From positions 1-60,465 of the forward strand of contig SVHX01000007.1 in the NCBI GenBank assembly GCA_015055665.1: 60,465 bases of DNA, written 5' to 3'. Position numbers and translations under genes: made by a program. This DNA comes from Clostridiales bacterium (lineage in GTDB: Bacteria; Bacillota; Clostridia; Christensenellales; UBA1242). The notes under the pieces are model-generated. The model ran no database searches. It saw only the letters and a program-made list of their open reading frames with translations, and was not told the DNA's origin. Shown here piece after piece: positions 50,520 to 59,833 of the stretch. The first letter of the stretch is position 1, and each line of letters opens with the position of its first letter.

Positions 50520-52028
50520 TTATAGAACTTCGAGATTCTTGCCAAACGCCTTCTTAAATTCTGGGCCACACAACATAGTATACTTGATCTCGAAATTTGG
50601 ATCACCCTCAACTACAGTCTTCATAATTACACTATCACCAAGGATATCGCTATTGATATCTGTTACTAGTCCAAAGCCTGTAATATCTAGAGCTTCGGCA
50701 ATTTTAAGTATTACTGATAATTTCTTAACTGCATTAAGATCTTCTTCTGTTAGATATTCCTTAAACCTTACCCACTCGCTTAGGTTGAAATTGTCAATAT
50801 TCTTAGCAAGAGCAATAAAAGCTCCAATAATTATTTCTGTATGACCTACACCATATATAGTTGTATTCTTAATAATATCAAAGACTACTCTATCTGCATT
50901 TTCAAGACCTACTCTATATCCAGCATTAGACAAATAGCTAGCAATTCTTAGAGGTTTAACATATACTCTAGGCAATTTATGAAGTACTTTAAGTTGTTTG
51001 AATAGTATCATGCTAAGTTCGTAAATATGCTGAGAATTATTAGGTTTTCTATCATATAGATCGTTAATAGCTTGCAAGCTATAACCCAATGTATCGCTAA
51101 TAGGTTTCTCAATAGTCAAAGGAATTACTTTGTTGAATAATATACCTTCCACTCTTCCTACTTTACTAATTGCAAACGACTCGTTGTCAAAGCAATCTAG
51201 CACTGCTTTCATAATCTGTAACCCCATTGGGAAATACTTACTATTATTAAGAGATACACCCTTAATCTTAGTTGCTGTGCCAAGATCCATGCCCTTGATT
51301 AGATTATATACTTTGTCAAAGTCGCCCTTGGTTGCAACAAAGTTATGAGCCATCTCCATAGGATATTTTTTTGCTTTGCGACAAACAGAACCAAAGTCTT
51401 TGAATACATCACCAGTTCCTATAATATCGAATTCTTCTGGCAACTCTGTCTTGAATCCAGACTCTTCTATCAACTTGGATATTTCAGATTTAAGCATATT
51501 TTCTCTTTCTTCGAAAGTCTTGTCTGCGTGCTTATCCATCAACTGAACACTACCATAAGGCAATAGTATCTTAGAGAGAATATTACGACGATTGTATGCA
51601 ATGAGTTCGGTATTATGCTCGTCAATATTAACAATTACACCCTTAGGTCTATTGAAAGAGTTAATTACAGCAGTGTATATCGAATTAAATCTTTGCTCTT
51701 CGTCTAAGATTTCAAATTTGAATCCATTGATTACTGACATTTCATTAAGTACGCCGTTCTGATTCTTGGCTTCCATGAATATATCACTTGCTAGACATAT
51801 TGTATCTACGCACTCGTATTTATCAATAATTTGCTTGTATACCTTAAGAATTTCATTAACTTCCTTGATAACATTAGGTTTAACAAACATATCGCCATAA
51901 AAATCTTTGTTAAGATTAATTGGCATCTCTATCATTCTACTTATCTCATAATATTTATTTGGGATCGAATCAACTATTTGTAATTTAACACTAGTGGTTC
52001 TAATTTCTATTACGGCAATTTTTTCCAA
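50520..52028 (-). CDS. Degenerate Ppx/GppA family protein
   Basis: A 502-residue protein with the Ppx/GppA layout: two actin-like ATPase lobes and a C-terminal HD-type helical domain. Key motifs are altered. The first phosphate loop reads IEIRTTSVKL where IDIGTNSxRL is usual, and the second reads NIDEHNTEL (residues 134-142) where DIGGGSTEL is usual. The HD pair is missing in the ASYLSNAGYRVG region. The acidic LDEEQR near residue 110 remains. It is probably not an active exopolyphosphatase or pppGpp phosphatase; a binding or sensor role is inferred. The start is TTG at 52028, eight bases after AGGAG. Confidence 0.82.
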   Translation of the reverse strand: MEKIAVIEIRTTSVKLQIVDSIPNKYYEISRMIEMPINLNKDFYGDMFVKPNVIKEVNEILKVYKQIIDKYECVDTICLASDIFMEAKNQNGVLNEMSVINGFKFEILDEEQRFNSIYTAVINSFNRPKGVIVNIDEHNTELIAYNRRNILSKILLPYGSVQLMDKHADKTFEERENMLKSEISKLIEESGFKTELPEEFDIIGTGDVFKDFGSVCRKAKKYPMEMAHNFVATKGDFDKVYNLIKGMDLGTATKIKGVSLNNSKYFPMGLQIMKAVLDCFDNESFAISKVGRVEGILFNKVIPLTIEKPISDTLGYSLQAINDLYDRKPNNSQHIYELSMILFKQLKVLHKLPRVYVKPLRIASYLSNAGYRVGLENADRVVFDIIKNTTIYGVGHTEIIIGAFIALAKNIDNFNLSEWVRFKEYLTEEDLNAVKKLSVILKIAEALDITGFGLVTDINSDILGDSVIMKTVVEGDPNFEIKYTMLCGPEFKKAFGKNLEVL

Positions 52029-52117
52029 TGCAGTATCTCCTTTGTTTACAAGATATATTTAACAAGTTTTGCCTTGTAGATGTTCTGAGCTTAGACAATA
52101 CTCCTCCATCTTCGAAA

Positions 52118-52146
52118 ATTATAGCATATTTTTTTTGGTTTGTACA
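52118..52146 (-). promoter_or_regulatory. Promoter of the Ppx/GppA-like gene
   Basis: On the minus strand TGTACA (52141-52146), 17-nt spacer, TATAAT (52118-52123). This leaves a leader of about 85 nt that holds a 16-codon open frame. Confidence 0.6.
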
Positions 52147-52165
52147 CACTTTTAAATAAAATTGT

Positions 52166-52216
52166 CAAAAAAAAATGACCCCCGCCCAGACAAATATTTG
52201 TCTACAAACTAGGGTC
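52166..52216 (-). terminator. Terminator of the ferredoxin gene
   Basis: A two-part hairpin: GACCC/GGGTC outside and a perfect AGACAAAT/ATTTGTCT inside, followed by a long T run on the minus strand. Confidence 0.82.
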
Positions 52217-52229
52217 TATACAATTTGAA

Positions 52230-52397
52230 TTATTCTTTGATTGCATCAACAGGACAAGAGTCTTTGCAAGCTCCACATTTAATGCACTTGTCTTGATTAA
52301 TTTCTGCCTTGCCTGCTTCATTAAGAGCAATTGCACCTACAGGACAAGTATTAACGCAAGAACAACAAGAAATGCAAGTTTCTTGATCTATAACCAT
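52230..52397 (-). CDS. Small 2[4Fe-4S] ferredoxin
   Basis: A 55-residue gene, easily missed by length. The product has two classical CxxCxxCxxxCP-type clusters: C-I-S-C-C-S-C-V-N-T-C-P near residue 8 and C-I-K-C-G-A-C-K-D-S-C-P near residue 38. They are related by the usual internal duplication (PVGAIA and PVDAIK). It is the clostridial ferredoxin type, a low-potential electron carrier for pyruvate:ferredoxin oxidoreductase and hydrogenases. GGAGG precedes the ATG at 52397. It is monocistronic with a terminator. Confidence 0.95.
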   Translation of the reverse strand: MVIDQETCISCCSCVNTCPVGAIALNEAGKAEINQDKCIKCGACKDSCPVDAIKE

Positions 52398-52497
52398 ATC
52401 TGCCTCCATGTTTTTTAATACATATTAACTCTACCACAATTTATTATTATTGGCAAGCAAATATCGACACATAATGCAAATGAAGATATTGTATTGC

Positions 52498-52926
52498 TCA
52501 TTTAAAGTATACTCGAAACTTTAATTTTGGCTTATTTTCAGGCTCACAGTTAGCTTTACTCGCAGATAGTATGGTTTGAATACCTTGCCATATCCCAACC
52601 AACAACAAGAATCCCCCAAATACTTTTCTTAAAATTTCGTTACTTAATAAATTAGCTAGTAATGAGCCTAAAATCGAGAATACAATCCCCGATATCATTA
52701 CGGGTATCCCTACTCGAAAATCTACTAATTTGTTCTTGACATGTATTACAAGTGCTACGATTGCCATGGGTATGAAAACAAACAAATTAATACCTTGTGC
52801 GTTTTTTTGACCAAATTGCAAAAATAGTGTAAGTATCGGGATAAGTAAAGTTCCTCCACCCATCCCCATACCACCGATAACACCACTTATTAAGCCAGCT
52901 AATATCAAATATATAGTTTCGTTCAT
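52498..52926 (-). CDS. TauE/SafE family permease, half-size subunit B
   Basis: A 142-residue membrane protein with about four helices. The N-terminal GLISGVIGGMGMGGGTLLIPIL is the Gly-rich TauE/SafE repeat motif. Usual family members are near 250 residues with two such repeats in one chain. Here the second repeat is a separate gene just upstream, overlapping by 4 nt (ATGA). The pair probably forms a heterodimer. Substrates of the family are sulfite, sulfonates or other small anions; not known here. Confidence 0.85.
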   Translation of the reverse strand: MNETIYLILAGLISGVIGGMGMGGGTLLIPILTLFLQFGQKNAQGINLFVFIPMAIVALVIHVKNKLVDFRVGIPVMISGIVFSILGSLLANLLSNEILRKVFGGFLLLVGIWQGIQTILSASKANCEPENKPKLKFRVYFK

Positions 52927-53375
52927 ATCAACATTTTAATCCCACCTACTATAATAACCAAACTAAATACAACTCCTAACCACACATTACTAATTTTTTT
53001 TAGCAAACTTGCACCGATTAAACCTCCCATAACAAATCCTATACACACCTGCCAAGACTCTTCAAGCGGCAAATTACCTTTAGTAAAATACACAACCAAG
53101 CTAGCAATACATAGCGGAAGCATAATAAGTAATGTGGTAGCGTGAGATTTTTTGTCTGGAAGTTTGACAACATTACTAAGAAGTGGCACACAAATCATAC
53201 CTCCACCTCCGCCCCAAAATCCGTTAACAAAGCCTATTAGAACGCCAGTCAATAGTTTAATCCAAATATTACAATCTTGCCTATTATTAGTACTTTTTTG
53301 CGGATCAATTTCTACATCATATGCATTGCCTCCAAGTATTTTACAATATCTTTTTTTTACATTAATTATTTTCAT
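52923..53375 (-). CDS. TauE/SafE family permease, half-size subunit A
   Basis: A protein of about 150 residues with a hydrophilic N-terminal part (about 45 residues) and then the TauE/SafE motif GVLIGFVNGFWGGGGGMICVPLL and about four helices. It is the partner half of the gene at 52498, with which it overlaps by 4 nt. The start is uncertain: ATG at 53375 has no clear ribosome site. Split TauE/SafE pairs also occur in other Clostridia. Confidence 0.82.
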   Translation of the reverse strand: MKIINVKKRYCKILGGNAYDVEIDPQKSTNNRQDCNIWIKLLTGVLIGFVNGFWGGGGGMICVPLLSNVVKLPDKKSHATTLLIMLPLCIASLVVYFTKGNLPLEESWQVCIGFVMGGLIGASLLKKISNVWLGVVFSLVIIVGGIKMLI

Positions 53376-53555
53376 ATTTAATAGTTGTCCAAAATTTCCA
53401 ATTTTTAACAAAAATATTATTTGCAATAGTATTTTTTTCTCTTTTCAACACATACTACTTGAGAATTGGTAACATTTTCCAATAAACACTTATATTTTCA
53501 TTACTTATCAAAATCAAAATACCAAGCAATTTATTGAATTATTATCAAAAATCGC

Positions 53556-53584
53556 TTGAATAGATAAGGAAAATAGTATATAAT
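53556..53584 (+). promoter_or_regulatory. Promoter of the large surface protein gene
   Basis: TTGAAT (53556-53561), 17-nt spacer, TATAAT (53579-53584), 46 nt before the ATG. Confidence 0.75.
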
Positions 53585-53630
53585 TACTTAGTACACATTA
53601 TTATATTACAAAAAAAGGTGAACTAATATT

Positions 53631-56600
53631 ATGTTAAACTCCATTAAATCAAAAACCAAAAAAATAATTTGTAGTATTGCCCTAGCGTTAGGGATCGGTG
53701 CTACAACCTTCACAGGTTTGACTACTGGTGCGGATATTACAACCCAAGCACTTAATACTAACCAGATAGTCAAAGATGTTTCATCTACTGTTGTGGGCAC
53801 AGGATACAACTTTAATGTTTCTACTTCTGACAGCCCTATTCAACCATCTGGATGGACTAAATTAGATAGCGAGAGCTATAACGGCAATAACGTAATCAAA
53901 GGCGTAGTTAATATAGAGAACGACTCTAACTTTGATACCGAAGAGTGCGGAACTAGTCGCCCTAGCATGCCAATCAAAGATAAGGACACAACTAAGAATC
54001 CTGCATACTACAAGAATCTTATGATTAATGCTAACGAAACCCCTGCAAGATTTGGTTACAAGAAATCTTCAACTATAACCCTTGAAGAAGATAGCTATTA
54101 TCGTATTAGTGTCTTGGTATATACTCAGAAGATTGCTGAGAAGACTGAAGAAGTAACTGATGAGGAAACTCAAGAAACCACTACAGTTACCACTCCAGGC
54201 AAAGACCCTACTGCATCAATCTATCTAACAGGAATAGTTGATGAAGATGATGAGCAATATTCTAAGACTAAGTTCGAAAATATCACAACATTAGGCTCTT
54301 GGACAGAATATTTCTTCTATATTGATACCGAAGAAAAGCTATCTATAGGCATGGAACTTTGGCTAGGAAGCAAGACAACTAACGCAACCGGTGCTGTTTT
54401 CTTTAACGAAGTTACAGTTCTAAGATATAGCGAAGATACTTATGCTGACCAAATTAATATTGCCAAGAACATCAATAACGGCACAATTAATCTAATCCAA
54501 CTTCAAGAAAAAGATAACGAAGTTGTAGAAAACGGCAACTTCGAACAAGCTCTTAATGGCTGGAAACGTATGTCTCAGAGCACATCTAGTGCATCAGCAC
54601 AGATATCCAAGGTTGTTGACGCTAATACATTTAGTAAAGTTAACAATGACCTAACTATTACAGCTCCTGGTACAAACTGCTCTATCGACAATAACTCTGC
54701 ATTATTCATGTACAACAAAGAAGATGGTCATCAAGCAATGGAAAGTTCTACTTTCACAATTGATAAACTATCCTATTATAGACTAACCTTCTGGGCAAAG
54801 TCTGACTGTTCTAAAGGAACTGGTGCAACAGTTAAATTAGTAGACAAAACAGAGGATTCTGATAAGAGTGCATCTCTTACACTATCTACATCTATCTCTA
54901 GTAATGCTAACGAGTTCCGTAACAAATGGACACAATATTCATTTTATATCTACGGACCATCCAAATCAGATATTGACGCAACAATTCAGATTTGGTTAGG
55001 TACTCCAGATTCTCAAACATCTGGTTATGTATTTGTTGATGACTTTAGAATAGAGGCAATCGACTACGAAACTTACTCTAAGAATTCTTCTTCATCAAAT
55101 GCAACAACCTTTAACCTAAATAATGGAAGCGATAACTATACAATAGTTAATAGCGACTTTGACAAAACACAGAATACTACTGCCGACAAGTTCTACCCTG
55201 CAACCCCTGCAGACTGGACTCGCGAAGGCAAGAACAATACTACAACATTTAGTGGAATTATTAGTACAAGCGAAGAGGATTTCGATTCTATCCAATTCCC
55301 TACCGCAGTTATTTCTCCACTTAGACCACAAGCAATCCCTTACACAGATAACGAAGATAATAACGTTCTTATGATTGGTAGCACAGCAGAGACTAATAGC
55401 CAGAAATTCTCTAGCAAATCGTTCTCTCTTAATGCCGACAGTTACTACTCTGTATCGTTCTATGTTGCTACAGATTACCTAAAAAGTTCTGTAAACCACA
55501 ATCATGGAGCAAGAGTATCAATTACTACTACTAACAATACTCTATTTGACCTTTATAACATCCACTATGACAATAGCAGATGGCATAAGATCGAAGTTAA
55601 GATCAAGACAGGATCTCAAGACTACACTCCTAGTGTTAACCTAATATTTGATAACACTATCGGATATGTATTCTTTGACAAAGTAGAGCTTAACACAATT
55701 AACGAAGCTTCATTTAACGATAGAACATTTGAATCGGGAGATACAACATACTACCGCGTTGATCTATCTCACGAAAATTTCGACAACAAATCATTTAACA
55801 AAGTTCTTAACACTAACAAGGGCTTAGATGTTCCTAACGATTGGAAACTTAACACTGAGGAACAGATTAGAGCAGGAATCGTTACTGCAGACAACGAAAT
55901 TATCGATTACGCAGCTCCTTCCCTATCTGGTAACACATCTTACCTTCTAATCTCTTCACTTCATGATGATTACTTTGCCTACACAAGTAATCGCAAATAC
56001 AAATTTACTAGTTCAACTTATTACAAAATAACTATTAATGTTCTAACCGAAGGAATCGCTAAGCAAGATGAAGTGCCAGAGGATCAGAAGGACGTTATTC
56101 CGGGTGCTTGTATCTCATTAGCAGATTCTTCTGAAATACTTATATCTGGAATCAATACTGATGGTGCTTGGGTACAATACACAATTTACGCTAGCTTTAC
56201 CGAAGATCTAGAAAGTGCTATCAAATTATCTCTTGGTAATGGCGACGAAACTGTGAGCGGAGCTGTGCTATTTGACAACCTTGTAATAACCACATTTGAC
56301 AACGAAGAAAGTTATGTAAAAGATGTTGTTAAATCTGACCCAGCAACCATTGCTCAGTTCATCAACTACACCGAGCCTAAAGACACCGAGGATGGCGAAG
56401 AAGAGGCATCTGAGTGGGATAGCGAAATTAACTGGTTGATTATTCCTAGTATCATTACTGCTGTAGCTATTATTATTGCTGTATTAGGATTCTACCTAAG
56501 GAAATTCAACTATACCAGAAAGCCAAAAATCAAGACTAATTACGACAGACGCAAAACTCTTGACAAAGACATTGACAAGCGTGAGAAGATCGCTCTTAGA

Positions 56601-57224
56601 CAACAAATTATTACAGAACTAAGAAATGAGCTTGCCAATATCGATAAAGAAATCGAAGACTTTAATCAACTTGCCAATACTCACCTTGAAGAAATCAAAG
56701 CTCAGATCAAATTAGAACAAGAAGAACTTGAGAAGCAGAAACTTGAATTAGAAATCAGAAAGAAGGAAGCAACTGCTGCTAGAGAGAAACAACTCAAAGA
56801 ACAAGCAGACTTTGCCTCTGACAAAAAAGCTGAGAAACAGTATAACGATTTCTTAATGAAGCTTGATCGTCAAGAATTAGCAATTCAGAAGAAGATTAAC
56901 AACAAAGAAGTTAAGATTGCCAATACTTCCCACGTTAACAAAGACAAACTTAGCAAGTATCTTGAGCGTAAAGAGTATATCAACCTACAGATCGCTAAGA
57001 TAGAAGCTGAGATCGAAGAAATTGCTAGACAAGAAGAAGAAATTTGGGCAGAATATCGTGCAGCTAAGGCAGATGCTAAACGCAGAAAAGCCGAATACAA
57101 AGCTCAGATCAAATCTGAAAAAGAGAAAGCAAAAGCTGAAAAAGAGCGTACAAAATCAGCTAACGCAAAGCAGAAGACAACAACCAAGTCCCCTGCTCCA
57201 AAGAAGACTGATTCTGACAAATAA
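53631..57224 (+). CDS. Large surface protein: four carbohydrate-binding-like modules, one membrane helix, long coiled-coil tail
   Basis: A 1197-residue protein. An N-terminal signal sequence (about residues 1-34) is followed by four related modules, at about 73-285, 298-486, 502-705 and 712-905. Each has NxxF near its start, a central SYYR/SYYS strand, a W-x-x-Y strand and a closing GxVxFDxVxI strand. This is the pattern of galactose-binding-like folds (CBM4/9/22 type). No catalytic domain is seen. A membrane helix at about 935-958 separates these from about 220 residues of Lys/Glu/Gln coiled coil ending in a Lys/Pro/Thr tail. By topology the tail is cytoplasmic. AAAGGTG precedes the ATG. Confidence 0.75.
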   Translation: MLNSIKSKTKKIICSIALALGIGATTFTGLTTGADITTQALNTNQIVKDVSSTVVGTGYNFNVSTSDSPIQPSGWTKLDSESYNGNNVIKGVVNIENDSNFDTEECGTSRPSMPIKDKDTTKNPAYYKNLMINANETPARFGYKKSSTITLEEDSYYRISVLVYTQKIAEKTEEVTDEETQETTTVTTPGKDPTASIYLTGIVDEDDEQYSKTKFENITTLGSWTEYFFYIDTEEKLSIGMELWLGSKTTNATGAVFFNEVTVLRYSEDTYADQINIAKNINNGTINLIQLQEKDNEVVENGNFEQALNGWKRMSQSTSSASAQISKVVDANTFSKVNNDLTITAPGTNCSIDNNSALFMYNKEDGHQAMESSTFTIDKLSYYRLTFWAKSDCSKGTGATVKLVDKTEDSDKSASLTLSTSISSNANEFRNKWTQYSFYIYGPSKSDIDATIQIWLGTPDSQTSGYVFVDDFRIEAIDYETYSKNSSSSNATTFNLNNGSDNYTIVNSDFDKTQNTTADKFYPATPADWTREGKNNTTTFSGIISTSEEDFDSIQFPTAVISPLRPQAIPYTDNEDNNVLMIGSTAETNSQKFSSKSFSLNADSYYSVSFYVATDYLKSSVNHNHGARVSITTTNNTLFDLYNIHYDNSRWHKIEVKIKTGSQDYTPSVNLIFDNTIGYVFFDKVELNTINEASFNDRTFESGDTTYYRVDLSHENFDNKSFNKVLNTNKGLDVPNDWKLNTEEQIRAGIVTADNEIIDYAAPSLSGNTSYLLISSLHDDYFAYTSNRKYKFTSSTYYKITINVLTEGIAKQDEVPEDQKDVIPGACISLADSSEILISGINTDGAWVQYTIYASFTEDLESAIKLSLGNGDETVSGAVLFDNLVITTFDNEESYVKDVVKSDPATIAQFINYTEPKDTEDGEEEASEWDSEINWLIIPSIITAVAIIIAVLGFYLRKFNYTRKPKIKTNYDRRKTLDKDIDKREKIALRQQIITELRNELANIDKEIEDFNQLANTHLEEIKAQIKLEQEELEKQKLELEIRKKEATAAREKQLKEQADFASDKKAEKQYNDFLMKLDRQELAIQKKINNKEVKIANTSHVNKDKLSKYLERKEYINLQIAKIEAEIEEIARQEEEIWAEYRAAKADAKRRKAEYKAQIKSEKEKAKAEKERTKSANAKQKTTTKSPAPKKTDSDK

Positions 57225-57246
57225 CAACTATTAATATTTGTTTTTA

Positions 57247-57289
57247 CAAAAAGACACTATGCAACATTTTATTACATGGTGTCTTTTTA
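57247..57289. terminator. Terminator between the surface protein gene and the LysM gene
   Basis: AAAGACAC-ATG pairs with CAT-GTGTCTTT with T runs in both directions, between convergent genes. Confidence 0.88.
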
Positions 57290-57340
57290 TTATTTTTTAA
57301 TCTTTGTTAATATACCTTAAACTAATACTTGTTAAAATAG

Positions 57341-57757
57341 CTAAACATAAAGCACCTGTCCCACAAACAATCTATTCGTTTTTAGATTGTTCGCATCCAT
57401 AATATATCTTTCTGTAACATCAAATTTTTTGGCTATATCAGACAATTGCTCTAACGGGTGCACAATATACTTTATCCCTTCTTGCCTACTTGCCACAACC
57501 CACCTTTCGTTTTCACTTCCGTCTATTGTATATCCCATGGCATATATGTCCATTAATGCAATTTTCTGTGTATCAAAAGCTAATAATGGTCGGTAATTTC
57601 TAACAATTGTAATATCACCCGATCCTGACTTTACAACAACCGATCTCAATCCATTAATTGTTTGCTCTTCCCCTTGCATCATATCATACGACAGACCGCT
57701 TATATAGCCCGCTTTTCGCCTATTTTCACCACAATTGATTAAACATACTTCCTTCAT
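57341..57757 (-). CDS. LysM domain protein
   Basis: A 138-residue protein without signal peptide. The C-terminal 43 residues form one LysM motif (YIVHPLEQLSDIAKKFDV, then NNLKTNRLFVGQVLYV), which binds peptidoglycan or glycan chains. The N-terminal 90 residues are beta-rich and unassigned. Absence of export and a single LysM are features of some spore coat or cortex proteins; that role here is inference. Confidence 0.78.
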   Translation of the reverse strand: MKEVCLINCGENRRKAGYISGLSYDMMQGEEQTINGLRSVVVKSGSGDITIVRNYRPLLAFDTQKIALMDIYAMGYTIDGSENERWVVASRQEGIKYIVHPLEQLSDIAKKFDVTERYIMDANNLKTNRLFVGQVLYV

Positions 57758-57913
57758 AAATTATATCCACCTACCAACAATTTTGCCTGCAACTCTTTTA
57801 TGTTAATTAATCTATGATCAATTACGTCCAAAAATTCATTATGTGCATAATATTGTAATCTATCCCATATATTTTATTGATTAATTAGACAATATTATTG
57901 GGAGCTACAAATT

Positions 57914-59425
57914 ATGAAAAGGTTACTTAAAGCCCTACTTACACTAACTGCTTTTAGCGTTCTTACAAGATTCTTAGGTTTTTTATACAAAATCTACTTG
58001 AGCAGAATCATGACAACAACTGAACTTGGTATGTACAATCTAACTCTGTCTATTTATATGGTTCTAATCACGATAGTTGCATCCAGCATCCCTCTTGTTA
58101 TATCTAGAATTACATCCATCAACCGCTCCAATCATAAGGAGTTTAATACATATTATTCGTTCTCTTCATCTTTACTTTTGACACTTCTTGTGTCTATAAT
58201 CCTATCAATATTAGTAATAATTCTCAAACCATTAATTATTATGATTATCGGCAGCGAACTTGGATACCTAATAATAATTTCACTAATTCCTTCCATTATT
58301 TTCTCTGCACTATACTCTCAAGTCCGAGGCTATTTGTGGGGATACGAACACTACTTTGGTGTAAGTATGGTAGAATTTATTGAGCAAATTCTACGAATAA
58401 TATTCTGTATAATTTTTGTTTACACCGGACTATTCTCCTCTCCTGTAATAGCAGTTGGTACAGCTCTCAGCATAGCTTGCGGTATAAGTACAGGATATGG
58501 ATTCTATTTATACTTCAAGCATGGAGGCAAATTAAAATTCAAGAAAGGCTACATGACAGAGATTATTTCATCATCTCTACCTCTAACTGGTGTTAGATTA
58601 TTTAGTAGCCTACTCCAGCCAATAATTGCAGTTGTTTTACCATTAATTCTTGCTACTTTAGGTATGTCAAGAGATATGGCTCTTAGCGAACTGGGAATTA
58701 TTATGGGTATGAGCCTACCGCTAATTTCGATACCTTCAACAATTATTGGATCGCTTTGTATGATTCTTGTGCCTAAAATAAGTAGCGATAACAGCCAGAA
58801 TCATAATCTGCATAACCAAATAGATAATTATATATTATTTAGTTTAATATGCTTATTTACCTTCTTCCCAGCCTTCATAGTACTTGGAGAGCCTATATGC
58901 AAATTTGTATTTGATAATTCTCAGGCGGGTATTTATCTATCAAGTTGTGCATGGATCATAATCCCTATGGGAATTGCTCAAATTACCACATCAATACTTA
59001 ACGCTCTCAACCAAGAAAAAAAATCATTTATTTACTTTGTTATAAGCAGTATTTTTATGTTTGTTGCTATATTAATTTTACCTAAGTTAATTGGTATTAT
59101 GGCAATGGCTTATGCAATTGGTATCAGTAACATAATACTTGCCTTGCTTAATATTAGACTAATTAACAAACTAACTCTATATCAAGCTAATTTAATCAAA
59201 AAATTATCGGTACAATTACTCATAAGCCTACCGGTAATCCTAATATCTAGACTTACATACAACTGGTTGCATTTAATAACCCCAACTATTATAAGTATTG
59301 GAATTTGTGGAATAATTAGCATAGTTGCATATTATGCTCTTTTAATCACTTTCAATGTTATTGATGTTAGAATAGTTAAAAATTTTATATTTAAACGACT
59401 TAAATCTAGAGCCGCTGCTCAATAA
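57914..59425 (+). CDS. spoVB: SpoVB/MurJ-like flippase (MOP superfamily)
   Basis: A 503-residue protein with about 14 membrane helices. It opens MKRLLKALLTLTAFSVLTRFLGFLYKIYLSRIM and has GMYNLTLSIYMVL and SQVRGYLWG segments typical of SpoVB/PST-type transporters. SpoVB is needed for spore cortex synthesis and is thought to flip lipid-linked precursors. A general polysaccharide flippase is the alternative; the spore genes nearby favour SpoVB. GGGAG lies before the ATG. Confidence 0.85.
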   Translation: MKRLLKALLTLTAFSVLTRFLGFLYKIYLSRIMTTTELGMYNLTLSIYMVLITIVASSIPLVISRITSINRSNHKEFNTYYSFSSSLLLTLLVSIILSILVIILKPLIIMIIGSELGYLIIISLIPSIIFSALYSQVRGYLWGYEHYFGVSMVEFIEQILRIIFCIIFVYTGLFSSPVIAVGTALSIACGISTGYGFYLYFKHGGKLKFKKGYMTEIISSSLPLTGVRLFSSLLQPIIAVVLPLILATLGMSRDMALSELGIIMGMSLPLISIPSTIIGSLCMILVPKISSDNSQNHNLHNQIDNYILFSLICLFTFFPAFIVLGEPICKFVFDNSQAGIYLSSCAWIIIPMGIAQITTSILNALNQEKKSFIYFVISSIFMFVAILILPKLIGIMAMAYAIGISNIILALLNIRLINKLTLYQANLIKKLSVQLLISLPVILISRLTYNWLHLITPTIISIGICGIISIVAYYALLITFNVIDVRIVKNFIFKRLKSRAAAQ

Positions 59426-59475
59426 AAAAAGACCATGTTAATTCTATGTAATTAATAGATTAACATGGCTTTTTT
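59424..59475. terminator. Bidirectional terminator after spoVB
   Basis: CCATGTTAA-TCTAT pairs with ATAGA-TTAACATGG, a long stem flanked by A and T runs, between convergent genes. Confidence 0.9.
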
Positions 59476-59833
59476 ATTTCTCTATCTTAGGTAAACTTGT
59501 TATAGATATGCAAGCAAGGCCAATCGCAAGTAATGCTACCATTACATTAGTATTACTATAACCATTAATACAAAGCAACACAACAACTAGTGCCATAACG
59601 GTTGTCGCAAATCTAAATATAAGATCAAGAATCTTATTGAGCTTCCTACTCCCCTTAGTCTTCTGTTTAAGTATGGAAGAAAGTTCCTCCACCTCATCAT
59701 CACTCAAGACCGCCGATTCATCAATTATACCTATTATAAGTTTCTCATCTACGCCCAATAACTGTGCTATTTCAGCAGTAGAAGTATTTTCTTTCGAAAT
59801 AATTTTTTCAATATCTTTCTTTAATTCTTTCAT
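59474..59833 (-). CDS. Hypothetical small membrane protein with N-terminal HTH-like segment
   Basis: A 119-residue protein. Residues 1-60 are helical, with TSTAEIAQLLGVDEKLIIGIID, which resembles a helix-turn-helix. Two membrane helices follow (about 72-90 and 97-113). This could be a small membrane-bound regulator, but no family is recognised. AGGAACT lies before the ATG. It is the last gene before the tRNA-Ala/Ile pair. Confidence 0.65.
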   Translation of the reverse strand: MKELKKDIEKIISKENTSTAEIAQLLGVDEKLIIGIIDESAVLSDDEVEELSSILKQKTKGSRKLNKILDLIFRFATTVMALVVVLLCINGYSNTNVMVALLAIGLACISITSLPKIEK

